A stretch of DNA of 55,818 bases from CAZTXD01 sp964617995 (GCA_964617995.1 CAZTXD010000005.1:1-55818); one strand, 5' to 3'. Positions 33,452 to 42,684 are shown, numbered from the stretch's first letter. A program made the numbers and translations. The notes: generated by a model from the sequence alone, not told the origin.

Positions 33452-34857
33452 GAATCGCTTCTCGGTGGTGGGCGATTCGCCGGCAGGCTCACACGGAACA
33501 GGGTCCTGCCCGGCTCCGACTCCACCGTGATGTCCCCCCGGTGCTCATGCACGACGATTCCGTAGCTGATGTCGAGCCCGAGACCGGTTCCTTCTCCGGG
33601 AGGTTTCGTGGTGAAGAAGGGGTCGAAGATCCGGCTCTGGAAATCGGCGGGTACGCCGGGGCCGTTGTCCTCGATCTCGACCACGACACCTCCTTCCTCG
33701 GCGGGGCCGGCGCGCACCACGATCCGCGGGTCGGGGGTGGAAGCCGATATCAGCGCAGAGGCGGCGTTGTCGATGAGGTTGGTCCACACCTGGTTGAGAG
33801 ATGGGGCCTGGGCGGTCACCGCCGGAAGCTCATCGGAGTAGTCCGTTTCGACGGAGATCCCGTCGAGTCGGTGCTTCATGATCATGAGCGTGTCGTCCAG
33901 GCCCCGACGTACGTCCACCTCCTGGAGTGGTGCCCGGTCGAGGAAGGAGTACGACTTGAGGGCAGCCACGATCGCGGAGAGACGTGAGGAGCCCTCCACT
34001 ACCTCCCGGATCAACGCCCGGATCCGCTGACCCGCGGCCGCGGCGGCAACGGTGGCGGCTGCCGCTTCCGGCCCGTGGCGGGCGGTGAGAGCGGAGACAC
34101 CCTCCACGTCGGCGCCGGCGTCGACCAGGTCGGCGGCGAACTGCCACGGTTGGTCGATTCCCGCCGCCGAGAGAGCGTCCTCCATCTCCGCCTCCCGGTC
34201 GCTGCGGGCGAGTGGCGACAGGTCTGCAGGCTCACCCGGGGCGAGCAGACCGACGAGGTGCTCGTCGGCGATCACGCCGGAGCCGACGCGGATCGCCTCC
34301 TTCAGAGCGGTCTCGTAGTCCTCCACGACTCCGCCGAGCTGCTGGGCGGCACGCAGGATCGCGCCTGCCGGGTTGTTCAGCTCGTGGGTGAGCCCGGCCG
34401 TCAGTGTTCCGAGCTGGGCCATTCTCTGTGACTGCCTGAGTCGGGACTCGGTCTGACGCCACCGGTCGAGTAGCACCTGGAAGAGGGCCCGTGTAGCGCC
34501 CGGGCTGGATTCGAGCACTTCGTCGAGGGCGGTCTTGGGCACGGCCAGCAACGAGGCGTCGGTCCGGGCTCTCACCGTGGCGGCCCGAGGAGCGGCATCG
34601 ATCAGCGCCATCTCCCCGATCACGTTCCCGGGTCCCCGGACTGCCAGCACCACCTCGCGTCCCTCCGTGGCTTTCACGATCTCCAGGTCGCCGTCGCAGA
34701 TGACGTACGCGAGGGCACCGGGCTCACCCTCCTCGAACAGCGTCTCTCCGGCTTTCAGGCTGAAGCGGTCGACCCCGGCGGCGAGGCGGCGGAGGTCGTC
34801 CTCGCTGAGGTCGGCGAAGATCGGCACACGGCGTAGAGGGAGGATGTGCTCTTCCAC
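33448..34857 (-). CDS. Soluble histidine kinase with N-terminal cNMP-binding domain
   Basis: The protein is 469 residues from the GTG at 34857, which lies 1 base after the upstream stop. Residues about 8-135 are a cyclic-nucleotide-binding domain with cassette VIGEMALIDAAPRAATV, Glu and Arg intact. Next is a HisKA-like segment with LGTLTAGLTHELNNPAGAILRAA carrying the phospho-acceptor His. The HATPase domain has QVWTNLIDNAASAL (N box), VEIEDNGPGVP and GTGLGLDISYG. A long central helical insertion separates the His box from the ATPase. No transmembrane segments are present. It is a cytosolic kinase expected to respond to cAMP or cGMP and to phosphorylate the receiver fused to the oxidoreductase encoded just upstream. 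Confidence 0.88.
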   Translation of the reverse strand: MEEHILPLRRVPIFADLSEDDLRRLAAGVDRFSLKAGETLFEEGEPGALAYVICDGDLEIVKATEGREVVLAVRGPGNVIGEMALIDAAPRAATVRARTDASLLAVPKTALDEVLESSPGATRALFQVLLDRWRQTESRLRQSQRMAQLGTLTAGLTHELNNPAGAILRAAQQLGGVVEDYETALKEAIRVGSGVIADEHLVGLLAPGEPADLSPLARSDREAEMEDALSAAGIDQPWQFAADLVDAGADVEGVSALTARHGPEAAAATVAAAAAGQRIRALIREVVEGSSRLSAIVAALKSYSFLDRAPLQEVDVRRGLDDTLMIMKHRLDGISVETDYSDELPAVTAQAPSLNQVWTNLIDNAASALISASTPDPRIVVRAGPAEEGGVVVEIEDNGPGVPADFQSRIFDPFFTTKPPGEGTGLGLDISYGIVVHEHRGDITVESEPGRTLFRVSLPANRPPPRSDS

Positions 34858-34858
34858 G

Positions 34859-36532
34859 TCACACCGTTTCCAGATAGCGATGGATCGATGAGATCGCCAC
34901 CGAGCCCTGCCCCACCGCCGACGCCACCCGGCGGACCGATCCGTGTCGGACGTCACCGGCGGCGAAGATCCCCGGAACGCTCGTCTCCAGCAGGAACGGC
35001 TGTCGTTCCAGCGGCCAATCGGGAGGAAGGGCACCGTCCACGAGCAGGTCCGGCCCGGTGATGATGAAACCCTGCTCGTCGCGCACCACCACGCCCGCCA
35101 CGAATTCGGAGTGGGGCACGGCGCCGACGAAGAGGAACACCGCCGCCGCCTCCTGTGTCTCCTCTTCTCCAGTGGGGACATGACGCAGGGTGACCGATTC
35201 CAGGCGATCCGATCCATCCACCGCCACGATGTCGGTGGAGACCCTCACCTCGATGCTCTCCTCCTGGCGGATCTGGTCGACCAGATACTGGGACATGCCT
35301 GATTCGAGAGACGCCGCCCGGGCGACCAGGGTCACACTGGGCGTGAATCGGGAGAAGAGCATCGCTCCCTGGCCGGCGGAGTTGGCGCCTCCCACCACGA
35401 ACACGTGACGTCCCTTGTAGGTGGCGGCTTCGGTCACGGCCGCCCCGTAGTAGACACCCGCTCCGGTGAACCTGTCGTAACCAGGCACGTCGAGCCGGCG
35501 CACCTTCATGCCGCTGGCGATGAGGACGGCGTGGCAGCGGAGTTCGGTCCCGTCCGAGAGCTCCACCACCTTGACCGGGTCCTCGAGCCGCAGTCCCTTC
35601 ACGTCTACCGGGCTGATGATCTCGGTGCCGAGCCGTTTCGCCTGGGCGGAGGCACGCCGGGCGAGGTCGCCGCCCGATATGCCGGAGGGGAATCCCAGAT
35701 AGTTCTCGATCCTGGCGCTCGTTCCTGCCTGGCCTCCGGTGGCCTGGCGCTCGACCATCGCCACGCGCAGTCCTTCCGACGCCCCGTACACCGCCGCCCC
35801 CAAACCGGCGGGACCTCCGCCGATGATCACCAGGTCGTAGAACGGGGCGTCCGCCCCGACGTGGAGTCCCACCTGCTCGGCGACGACCCGTCGATCCGGG
35901 TCTATCAACGCCTCCCCGTCCGGCAGGAACACGACCGGTAGGGGCCCGTCTTCGCGTCCCGCCCGAGCCCAGGCCGCCTCCACCGACGCCCGCCCCTCAC
36001 CGTCCCGTTCGATGTCGATGAAGCGGTAGGGGACCTGGTTCCGGGCGAGGAAGTCCTTGAGGTCGTGAGTACGCGGCGACCATGCCGTTCCGGCCACACG
36101 GACGCCCTCGTAGGGAGCCGCGACGTTCGCCGTCCAGTCGTCGAGGAGCTCGTCGAGGACCGGATATAGGCGCTCTTCGGGGGGTTCCCACGGTTTGAGC
36201 AGGTAGTGGTCGAGGTCGACCTCGTTGATCGCCTGGATGGCGGCGTCGGTGTCGGCGTAGGCCGTGAGAAGCACCCGCTTCGCCTCGGGGAAGAACCTGC
36301 GAGCCTCGATGAGATACTCGGTGCCGGACATATCGGGCATGCGTTGGTCCACCAGGAACAGCGCCACGACGTCCCCCCGCGCCTGGAGCTGCTCCAGCAG
36401 CTCGACCGCCTCCGGTCCCGATCGGGCTCCCACGATGCGGTGGTCCTCGGCGTAGTGGGCGCGCAGATCGCGACTCACCGCACTCAGCACCTGCGGGTCG
36501 TCGTCGACGGCCACGATTACGGGTCTGCCCAT
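34859..36532 (-). CDS. Response-regulator receiver fused to thioredoxin-reductase-like flavoprotein
   Basis: The protein is 557 residues. The N-terminal receiver (about 1-125) has the acidic pair in VAVDDDPQ, the phospho-acceptor Asp in LFLVDQRMPDMSG, Thr in VLLTAY and Lys in YLLKPW. A short thioredoxin/glutaredoxin-like linker domain (about 150-215) follows. The thioredoxin-reductase-like module has LVIIGGGPAGLGAAVYGASEGLRV (FAD), HVFVVGGANSAGQGAMLFSR (NADPH) and GIFAAGDVRHGSVRRVASAVGQG. The usual redox CxxC of TrxR (the CATCD region) is replaced by Tyr-Tyr-Gly-Ala-Ala-Val, so it cannot work as a classical thioredoxin reductase. This fusion is a known family. It heads the operon with the cNMP-binding kinase. 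Confidence 0.88.
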   Translation of the reverse strand: MGRPVIVAVDDDPQVLSAVSRDLRAHYAEDHRIVGARSGPEAVELLEQLQARGDVVALFLVDQRMPDMSGTEYLIEARRFFPEAKRVLLTAYADTDAAIQAINEVDLDHYLLKPWEPPEERLYPVLDELLDDWTANVAAPYEGVRVAGTAWSPRTHDLKDFLARNQVPYRFIDIERDGEGRASVEAAWARAGREDGPLPVVFLPDGEALIDPDRRVVAEQVGLHVGADAPFYDLVIIGGGPAGLGAAVYGASEGLRVAMVERQATGGQAGTSARIENYLGFPSGISGGDLARRASAQAKRLGTEIISPVDVKGLRLEDPVKVVELSDGTELRCHAVLIASGMKVRRLDVPGYDRFTGAGVYYGAAVTEAATYKGRHVFVVGGANSAGQGAMLFSRFTPSVTLVARAASLESGMSQYLVDQIRQEESIEVRVSTDIVAVDGSDRLESVTLRHVPTGEEETQEAAAVFLFVGAVPHSEFVAGVVVRDEQGFIITGPDLLVDGALPPDWPLERQPFLLETSVPGIFAAGDVRHGSVRRVASAVGQGSVAISSIHRYLETV

Positions 36533-36645
36533 TGGAGCGGAAGTTAGTGGATCCACCCGCCTCGGGGCCCATCGGAATCGAGCTCGCATCAGGGCAGGCC
36601 AGCTGTACTGGTATCGTCGCAGTCGAGCACGACCACGGAGAGCAC

Positions 36646-39600
36646 GTGCAATGTAACCGATGCGGCCACGAGAACCTCCCGGGTTCGAGGTTCTGCGCCC
36701 AGTGCGGCAACCAGCTCGAGACCGTCTGCCCGGTGTGCTCCGCCGCGGCTCCGCCCGATGCCAGGTTCTGCAGCAACTGCGGCTCGTCGCTGAAATCGGA
36801 GGGCGCATCACCCCCGGCTGCCGGCGACCTCACCCGTCATATCCCCCCGGAGATGCTCTCCAAGATCACCGAGGCTCGCTCGGCTCGCACCATGCAGGGC
36901 GAGAGGCGAACGGTCACGATGCTGTTCGCCGACATCCAGGGGTCGACGGCGGCTGCGGAAGGCCTCGATCCGGAGGATTGGGGGGACATCATGAACGGCG
37001 CCTTCGAGCATCTCATCGCGCCGGTGTACCGCTACGAGGGGACGCTGGCGAGGTTGCTGGGGGATGCCGTCCTGGCCTTCTTCGGGGCTCCCATCGCCCA
37101 TGAGGACGACCCCATCCGTGCGGTTCGCACCGGGCTCGAGATCATCGACGGGATGACGTCCTACAACGCCCAGATACTGGAGCGATGGGGGATACCGATC
37201 AACGTCCGTGTCGGGATCAACACCGGCCTGGTCGTGGTGGGGGAGGTGGGTTCCGACCTGCGCGTCGAGTACACGGCCCTGGGTGACGCGGTCAACGTCG
37301 CAGCTCGTATGGAGCAGACGGCCGATCCGGGAACGGTTCGGGTCACCGCCGAGACGTGGGCCCAGGTGGCCGACCACTTCGACGGCGAGGAGATCGGCCC
37401 GGTGGAGGTCAAGGGCAAGTCCGAGCCGGTCACGGCCGTGCGGGTCCTGGGAGTCTGCGCTCCCGCCGAGGACGCCACCGAAGCCCCACCCCTGGTTGGA
37501 CGGATGGCGGAGCTGGAGGAACTGGCCCGACTCCGGGACAGGCTGGCGGGCGGCAGCGGCTGGATCGCGGCGATCATGGGTGAGGCCGGTGTCGGCAAGT
37601 CGCGGCTCCTCGACGAGTTCCGTCATCGCAGCGCCGAGGCGGGGCCACTGGTGTCGTCGGCCCCCGGGAGCGGCGAGATCGGCTGGATGACCGCCTACAG
37701 CGAGTCTTACGACTCGGCCATCCCCTACTCGACCATCACTGACCTCCTCGGTAGGTGGTGGAACCTGGACGGGAGCAACAACGCCTACGAAGCCATCGAG
37801 GACATCACCCGGAACGTGGTTCCCGACCTCCCCGATGCCGCCCGTTACCTCGGCTACGTGGCCGCGGTGCCGCTGCCCGACTCCGCCACGGAGTTCCTCG
37901 AGAGGCTCGAGCCGCCCACCCTCCACGGCCGGGCCCGACAGGCGGTCATCGATTACATCGAGGCCGAGGCGAACATCCGTCCGACCGTCGTGGCCCTCGA
38001 GGATGTTCACTGGGCCGACCCCATGTCGCTGACCCTCCTCGAGGATCTGATGCGGCTCGCCGAGAAGGCGCCGCTGGGCATCGTGTTCTCCATGCGCCCT
38101 TACCGCGACGAACCGACCTGGCACGTACACGAGGTGGGCCAGCGGGACCACGCCCATCGATATCATCTCATCGACCTGGCAACGCTGGAGACCGACGACA
38201 CCCAGCGTCTCCTCGACACGTTGCTGGAGGGAGTCTCCGTCACAGACGAGACGTGCCGGCGCATACTCGAGCGCTCCGACGGCAACCCCCTGTTCATCGA
38301 GCAGATGGCCCGGGCCATCCGGGATGAGGGGCCGGGGGGCGAGATTGCCGTGCCCACCGGTCTGTCGGCGCTGCTGACTGCCCGGCTCGACCGTCTCCCG
38401 ACCGAGTCCAAGATGGTGGCGCAGATGGCTTCGGTGATCGGCTCGGAGTTCGACCGCTCGACCCTGGAGGCGCTGGTGGGGGAAGAGGCCGATCTGGACA
38501 GTCGGCTCACAGACCTGCTCCGAAGGGAGGTCTTCGTCGAGCGGGCGGACAGGCCCGGTGGACTCGGTTTCCACCACGCCCTCATGCACGACGCCGCCTA
38601 CTCCACCATGCTGCTGCGGACGAGGCGACAGCTGCACGGACGGGTGGCCGACCATCTGGCGGCAGCCACACCGGAGGCGCCCCAGGAGATAGCCCGCCAC
38701 TATGTCGAGGCTGGTGACATGGCGTCGGCTTTCCCCCATCTCGTTGCCGCCGGTGAGAAGTCGTCCCGCTCGATGGCATTGTCGGACGCCATCCGCTTCT
38801 TCACGACCGCTCTGGAGCGGATCCCGATGAACGCTGATCCCGACCTCGTGGTCCGCGCTCATGACGGGCTCGGAGTCGCCTACACACTGGTTCCCGACCT
38901 CACCCAGTCGGAAGCCGCCTATCAGCGCCTGGTCGACTACGCCGACACCACCGGCCGTCCTTCGGCCAAGGTCACTGCTCTCAATCGACTCGCCATGACG
39001 ACCGCCACGCTGGCGGGCAACCTGGAGGGAGCCCTCGGATTCCTGGACGAGGCCCGAGCCATCGCCGAGGACTCGGGTGACGAGAGGGGACTCGCCGAGT
39101 ATCACATGAACGCCTGCACGATCGCCGGGCTCGGCGGCGACGTCGGGACCGCGCTCTTCCACGACGAGGAGACCGTGAAGGTGGGGGAGGCGCTGGGCTC
39201 GGCCGGCATCAGGATCGAGGGGATGATCAGGCTCGCCACCAACGCGGTGTGGATGATGGACTTCGAGCGGGCCGGCCCGGCCGTGGAGGATGCGGTCGAG
39301 GCCGCCCGCGAGATCGGCGACGAGCTCGGCCTGGCGATCCTCGACGGAATGGTCCTCTCCCGGCTCCGTCTGCGGGAGGGAGATCCCGACGGGGCTCTCG
39401 ACCTGCTCCTGGGAAGCGTCGAGATCCTCGACCGCTACGCCTCCTTCTACACCCCGCTGGTCCACAGGGCCATCGGCACGATGCTGTACGAGAAGGGGGA
39501 GATCGAGTCGGCTATCAGCCGGATAGCAGAGGTCCGTCGAGCCGTCACCGAGCAGAACGCGACGTTCTTCGTGGCCGTGTCGTCGTCGGCGCTCGCCCTC

Positions 39601-40236
39601 ATCTACTCCTCCCTCGGCGTCGGCGAGTCGGCGGCGGAGATGCGAGACTCGGCCGTCGCCATGGTGGGGGCACCGCTGGGCAACTTCCTCGCCTCGACGG
39701 TGTGGGCCGACCTGGGTCATGCCCGCCTCGCAGCAGAGGACCATGATGGAGCCGTCGCGGATTTCGCCAACGGATTGAAGGAGTCTTCGGCGTCTCAGTA
39801 CTGGGAGAAGCATCGACTGCTTACGGGGATGGCGATGGCCCGGGCAGCCCAGGGCGACCCTGTCGAGGCTCATCGCCTCCTGGACGAGGCCCAGACCTTC
39901 CTGATGGGGAACGAGGTGCGCGGGTTCGACGCTCAAATGGAATACGCCCGGGGTGTAGCTCTCCTGGCGGAGGGCAAGGCCGAGGAAGCGCTGGAACGAC
40001 TGGCGGCGGCCCTCGAACAGGCCCGCAGCCCGATGCACCGGCTCCTGGCGATCAGGATCCGGACCGCCGCCGCCCGGGCCGCGGTGGCGGCCGGCGATCT
40101 CGATGCCGCCGCCTCCCATGTCGCCGAAGTGCGGGGCGAGGTCGACTCCATCGCCCGGTCGTTCATCGACGAGGGCCTTCGCGCAGCGATGATCGACACC
40201 TGGCTGGCTCCCCTGGATCAGATCGTCACCGGCTGA
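36646..40236 (+). CDS. Zinc-ribbon / class III cyclase / AAA-ATPase / TPR protein
   Basis: The protein is 1196 residues from the GTG at 36646, which starts the zinc ribbons directly; the longer in-frame start adds sequence with no domain. Two zinc-ribbon units (QCNRCGHENLPGSRFCAQCG and CPVCSAAAPPDARFCSNCG) are followed by a class III cyclase (about 85-265). Its metal Asp residues are in MLFADIQGSTAAAE and LARLLGDAVLAFFG, and its Asn/Arg are in ALGDAVNVAARME. A STAND/AAA ATPase (about 285-640) has Walker A GEAGVGKSRLLDEF and Walker B VVALEDVHWADP. TPR-like repeats (about 700-1196) complete it. This is a recognised actinobacterial and proteobacterial architecture for signal-gated cAMP synthesis. 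It is divergent from the receiver-oxidoreductase operon (113-base gap). Confidence 0.92.
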   Translation: MQCNRCGHENLPGSRFCAQCGNQLETVCPVCSAAAPPDARFCSNCGSSLKSEGASPPAAGDLTRHIPPEMLSKITEARSARTMQGERRTVTMLFADIQGSTAAAEGLDPEDWGDIMNGAFEHLIAPVYRYEGTLARLLGDAVLAFFGAPIAHEDDPIRAVRTGLEIIDGMTSYNAQILERWGIPINVRVGINTGLVVVGEVGSDLRVEYTALGDAVNVAARMEQTADPGTVRVTAETWAQVADHFDGEEIGPVEVKGKSEPVTAVRVLGVCAPAEDATEAPPLVGRMAELEELARLRDRLAGGSGWIAAIMGEAGVGKSRLLDEFRHRSAEAGPLVSSAPGSGEIGWMTAYSESYDSAIPYSTITDLLGRWWNLDGSNNAYEAIEDITRNVVPDLPDAARYLGYVAAVPLPDSATEFLERLEPPTLHGRARQAVIDYIEAEANIRPTVVALEDVHWADPMSLTLLEDLMRLAEKAPLGIVFSMRPYRDEPTWHVHEVGQRDHAHRYHLIDLATLETDDTQRLLDTLLEGVSVTDETCRRILERSDGNPLFIEQMARAIRDEGPGGEIAVPTGLSALLTARLDRLPTESKMVAQMASVIGSEFDRSTLEALVGEEADLDSRLTDLLRREVFVERADRPGGLGFHHALMHDAAYSTMLLRTRRQLHGRVADHLAAATPEAPQEIARHYVEAGDMASAFPHLVAAGEKSSRSMALSDAIRFFTTALERIPMNADPDLVVRAHDGLGVAYTLVPDLTQSEAAYQRLVDYADTTGRPSAKVTALNRLAMTTATLAGNLEGALGFLDEARAIAEDSGDERGLAEYHMNACTIAGLGGDVGTALFHDEETVKVGEALGSAGIRIEGMIRLATNAVWMMDFERAGPAVEDAVEAAREIGDELGLAILDGMVLSRLRLREGDPDGALDLLLGSVEILDRYASFYTPLVHRAIGTMLYEKGEIESAISRIAEVRRAVTEQNATFFVAVSSSALALIYSSLGVGESAAEMRDSAVAMVGAPLGNFLASTVWADLGHARLAAEDHDGAVADFANGLKESSASQYWEKHRLLTGMAMARAAQGDPVEAHRLLDEAQTFLMGNEVRGFDAQMEYARGVALLAEGKAEEALERLAAALEQARSPMHRLLAIRIRTAAARAAVAAGDLDAAASHVAEVRGEVDSIARSFIDEGLRAAMIDTWLAPLDQIVTG

Positions 40237-40240
40237 TCCG
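40215..40240. repeat. Hairpin-forming repeat at the cyclase gene end, copy A
   Basis: GGATCAG (40215-40221) and CTGATCC (40233-40239) form a 7-base stem spanning the stop codon of the cyclase gene. The 25 bases 40216-40240 recur exactly at 42783-42807. It may act as a weak terminator. Confidence 0.55.
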
Positions 40241-40273
40241 AGACGCTACCCGGCTCAGGGGGGTTCTCCCCGG

Positions 40274-41653
40274 GTGAGCGGGAGGAATCGAGGATCGGGG
40301 TTCAGGTTCTTCGGCTCCCATGCCGATATCCGATCGGTGGAGCCACGCAACGAGCGCACCCGAATGATGGTCCTGGCCGTCGGCGCTTCGACGGCCTTCG
40401 TTGTCGTGGCTGTTCTCTTCGCCAACATCACGGCTGCCTCCCGGGTGGCGGACAACGCCCGCAACCTCCACTGGGCCAACTCCACCCTCGGTACCGCCGC
40501 CCTCGCCCGTGCCGCCGCCGGCCAGGTGGGCGCGTTCGCCGAGCTGGCCGACACCGGGCTCGTCTCACCCCGAGCAATCGCGCTGGCCCGGTCCGAGCTG
40601 GAGGAGACGACGGAGGCTCTGCAGTCGATGGCCGACGAGGCGCCGGCCACCGCCTCCACCGACCTGACGCATCTCCTCGCTCTTCTCGGCGAGAGTCCAG
40701 TCGATACCGATGCAGTCGACGCAGCCTATCGATCGGTGGCGGATGAGCTCGCCGACCGGGTGGCATCGCTCGAGGAGGAGATTGCCGCCAGCGAAAGGAC
40801 AGCGGGCTATGTCTCCGGTGTCGTACGGCTGATGGTCACACTGATCTTGCCGGCCACGGCCATCCTGCTCTACCGGCACCGCGCCAGGGACCAGGTGCGG
40901 GCGGCGGCGATGCGGATGGAGGCGCTCCTGGAAGCGGAACGAGAGGTGGCCAAGGCCAAGGACGCCTTCGTGGCGGGCATGTCTCACGAGATGCGCACCC
41001 CCCTCACCGGGATCTATGGGTTCTCCGAGATCCTGTTGGAGTCCTCACCGGAGGATCACCACGATCGAGAGCTGGTGATCGCCATAAACACCGAGGCCGC
41101 CGAGCTCAGTCGAATGGTCGACGATTTCATCGCCGCCTCTCGTATCGACGGACCCGGGCTCGAAGTGGACCTGCAACCCACCGACCTGGCGGCCCTCTCC
41201 GAAATGGTCGCCCAGCAGTTCCGCCGACGCGGGGCCGCGATACAGGTGACGGGACAGGCCGACCCGGCCATGTGTGACGGCGGGAGGACCCGGCAGATCC
41301 TCACCAATCTCGTTTCCAACGCCGTCCGCCATGGCGGGGCAACCATCGAGATAATCCTGGAGAGGGACGATGATGTCGTCCTCTGCAGCGTCGTCGACGA
41401 CGGGGAAGGGGTCGAGCCCGACCTGGAGGAGCGGCTGTTCAGCCGCTTCGCGCACGAGGGGAGGGCCGTGCTCACAGAAGGCAGCCTGGGACTGGGAACC
41501 TGGGTCGCCAGGACCTTCGCCCAGGCGATGGGAGGAGACCTCACCTATCAGCGCCGCCACGGACGCACCTTCTTCACCCTGAGCCTGCCGCCTGCCGAGA
41601 CCTCGGAGATCTCCTCGGCTCAGGAGGGCTACACCATGACGGCCGCCCGATGA
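40274..41653 (+). CDS. Membrane sensor histidine kinase
   Basis: The protein is 459 residues (GTG 40274; later in-frame starts such as the Val of VEPRNERTRMM are possible). Transmembrane helices at about 37-57 and 190-210 bracket a helical extracytoplasmic sensor of about 130 residues without a recognised fold. HisKA carries FVAGMSHEMRTPLTGIYGFSEILL with the phospho-acceptor His. The HATPase has TNLVSNAVRHGG, VVDDGEGVE and GSLGLGTWVARTFA. No partner receiver lies next to it, other than the receiver-oxidoreductase 4 kb away. The stop overlaps the start of a secreted protein gene (ATGA), suggesting that the exported protein acts with the sensor. Confidence 0.9.
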   Translation: MSGRNRGSGFRFFGSHADIRSVEPRNERTRMMVLAVGASTAFVVVAVLFANITAASRVADNARNLHWANSTLGTAALARAAAGQVGAFAELADTGLVSPRAIALARSELEETTEALQSMADEAPATASTDLTHLLALLGESPVDTDAVDAAYRSVADELADRVASLEEEIAASERTAGYVSGVVRLMVTLILPATAILLYRHRARDQVRAAAMRMEALLEAEREVAKAKDAFVAGMSHEMRTPLTGIYGFSEILLESSPEDHHDRELVIAINTEAAELSRMVDDFIAASRIDGPGLEVDLQPTDLAALSEMVAQQFRRRGAAIQVTGQADPAMCDGGRTRQILTNLVSNAVRHGGATIEIILERDDDVVLCSVVDDGEGVEPDLEERLFSRFAHEGRAVLTEGSLGLGTWVARTFAQAMGGDLTYQRRHGRTFFTLSLPPAETSEISSAQEGYTMTAAR

Positions 41654-42684
41654 GATACCGGCGCGTGGCCGCCGCCGCCGTCACCACGGCACTGATCATC
41701 GCACTCGCCTCCGTGGCGGCCGGGCTCACCGAGACCGCCGCCGACGACTTCTCCAGCGGCGGGTACGACGGCTCTACCGGCACCGTCTCCTGGGCCTCCA
41801 GCTGGGTGGAGATCGGGGAGTCCGACGGACCCGAAGCGGGGTCTGTACGCGTGGAGAACGCTTCCACCTGCGCCACGGGCAAGTGCCTCACCATCACCAA
41901 CCTCCTGGGCGCCCTGGATATCGGGGCACGCCGCCAGGTGGACACCTCGGACTCCACCGGCGCCACCGTCGGTTATCACCTCGACTTTCCCGGCGGCCTG
42001 CTCGTCTCGGGCGAGGTACGGGTGGAGGCCCGCGCCGATGGCGGTCAATGGATCCGATTGGCCACCCACGACGCCGGCACCCGGGGAAGCTTCACCCACA
42101 CCCTCCCCGCCGGAGACCTCATCGGGATCCGCTTCATCACCTCCGGTCTATCGCTCGCCGCCACGGCGGGAGTCGACGACGTGATCGTCACCATCACCTC
42201 CCCCGACCCCACGACCACCACATCCACGACGACCAGCACCACCACATCCACCACGACGACCGTGCCTGGAACCGCGACATCCACGACGACCAGCACCACC
42301 ACATCCACCACGACGACCGTGCCTGGAACGACCACGACCACCGTCGACGACCACGAACGCGACGACGAGGCGGATGGCGGCACCACGACCACCACCCTCA
42401 ACGAGACGAGCGAAGGTGAACCGACCCTCGATCTTCCAGTCGATGAGCCGGATGTTGCCTCCTCGCCTCCCTCGGAGACACTGGGTGTGGTGACCGACCT
42501 CACCCCCCGGCTCGCCCCCACCCTCTCGGGCTCGCCTACCGCATCGTTGAATGCTGTCGACGGTTTCCTCGTCCGCTTCCGGATCCTCGCCGAGGACATA
42601 AGCCTCGACCTCCTCGCCAACGCCGCTCTCGGTGTCGTGTTGGCTTGGGCCTCGATCCGAAGGCTCGGTCCCCCTCGCGGCTGA
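41650..42684 (+). CDS. Secreted, C-terminally anchored Thr-rich protein
   Basis: The protein is 344 residues. A signal peptide (about 1-29) is followed by a beta-rich domain (about 30-180: DDFSSGGYDGSTGTVSWASSWVEIG, ATCATGKCLTI-like Cys pair, GVDDVIVTITSP), a form often repeated in actinobacterial exported proteins. A Thr/Ser linker (about 185-260) contains two tandem 19-residue units ending TTVPGT. The C-terminus has a hydrophobic stretch (LLANAALGVVLAWASI) and a short basic tail, consistent with a membrane anchor. No enzymatic motif is seen. The ATG overlaps the histidine kinase stop. The last codons lie within a 37-base tandem repeat that continues past the stop. Confidence 0.8.
   Translation: MRYRRVAAAAVTTALIIALASVAAGLTETAADDFSSGGYDGSTGTVSWASSWVEIGESDGPEAGSVRVENASTCATGKCLTITNLLGALDIGARRQVDTSDSTGATVGYHLDFPGGLLVSGEVRVEARADGGQWIRLATHDAGTRGSFTHTLPAGDLIGIRFITSGLSLAATAGVDDVIVTITSPDPTTTTSTTTSTTTSTTTTVPGTATSTTTSTTTSTTTTVPGTTTTTVDDHERDDEADGGTTTTTLNETSEGEPTLDLPVDEPDVASSPPSETLGVVTDLTPRLAPTLSGSPTASLNAVDGFLVRFRILAEDISLDLLANAALGVVLAWASIRRLGPPRG
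42220..42333 (+). repeat. 57-base tandem repeat, two copies, coding for the Thr-rich linker
   Basis: Copies at 42220-42276 and 42277-42333 are nearly identical. Each encodes 19 residues of Ser/Thr ending Val-Pro-Gly-Thr. The period is a multiple of three, so copy number can change without breaking the frame. Confidence 0.85.

Noticed and set aside
36808..40119. Very long minus-strand ORF (1103 codons) opposite the cyclase/AAA gene
   Set aside because: It is a GC-rich antisense shadow with Gly/Arg/His-biased, low-information sequence; the plus strand carries clear cyclase, Walker and TPR motifs.
42220..42333. CRISPR-like repeats
   Set aside because: Two 57-base copies are directly adjacent, without spacers, and encode a Thr-rich linker in frame.
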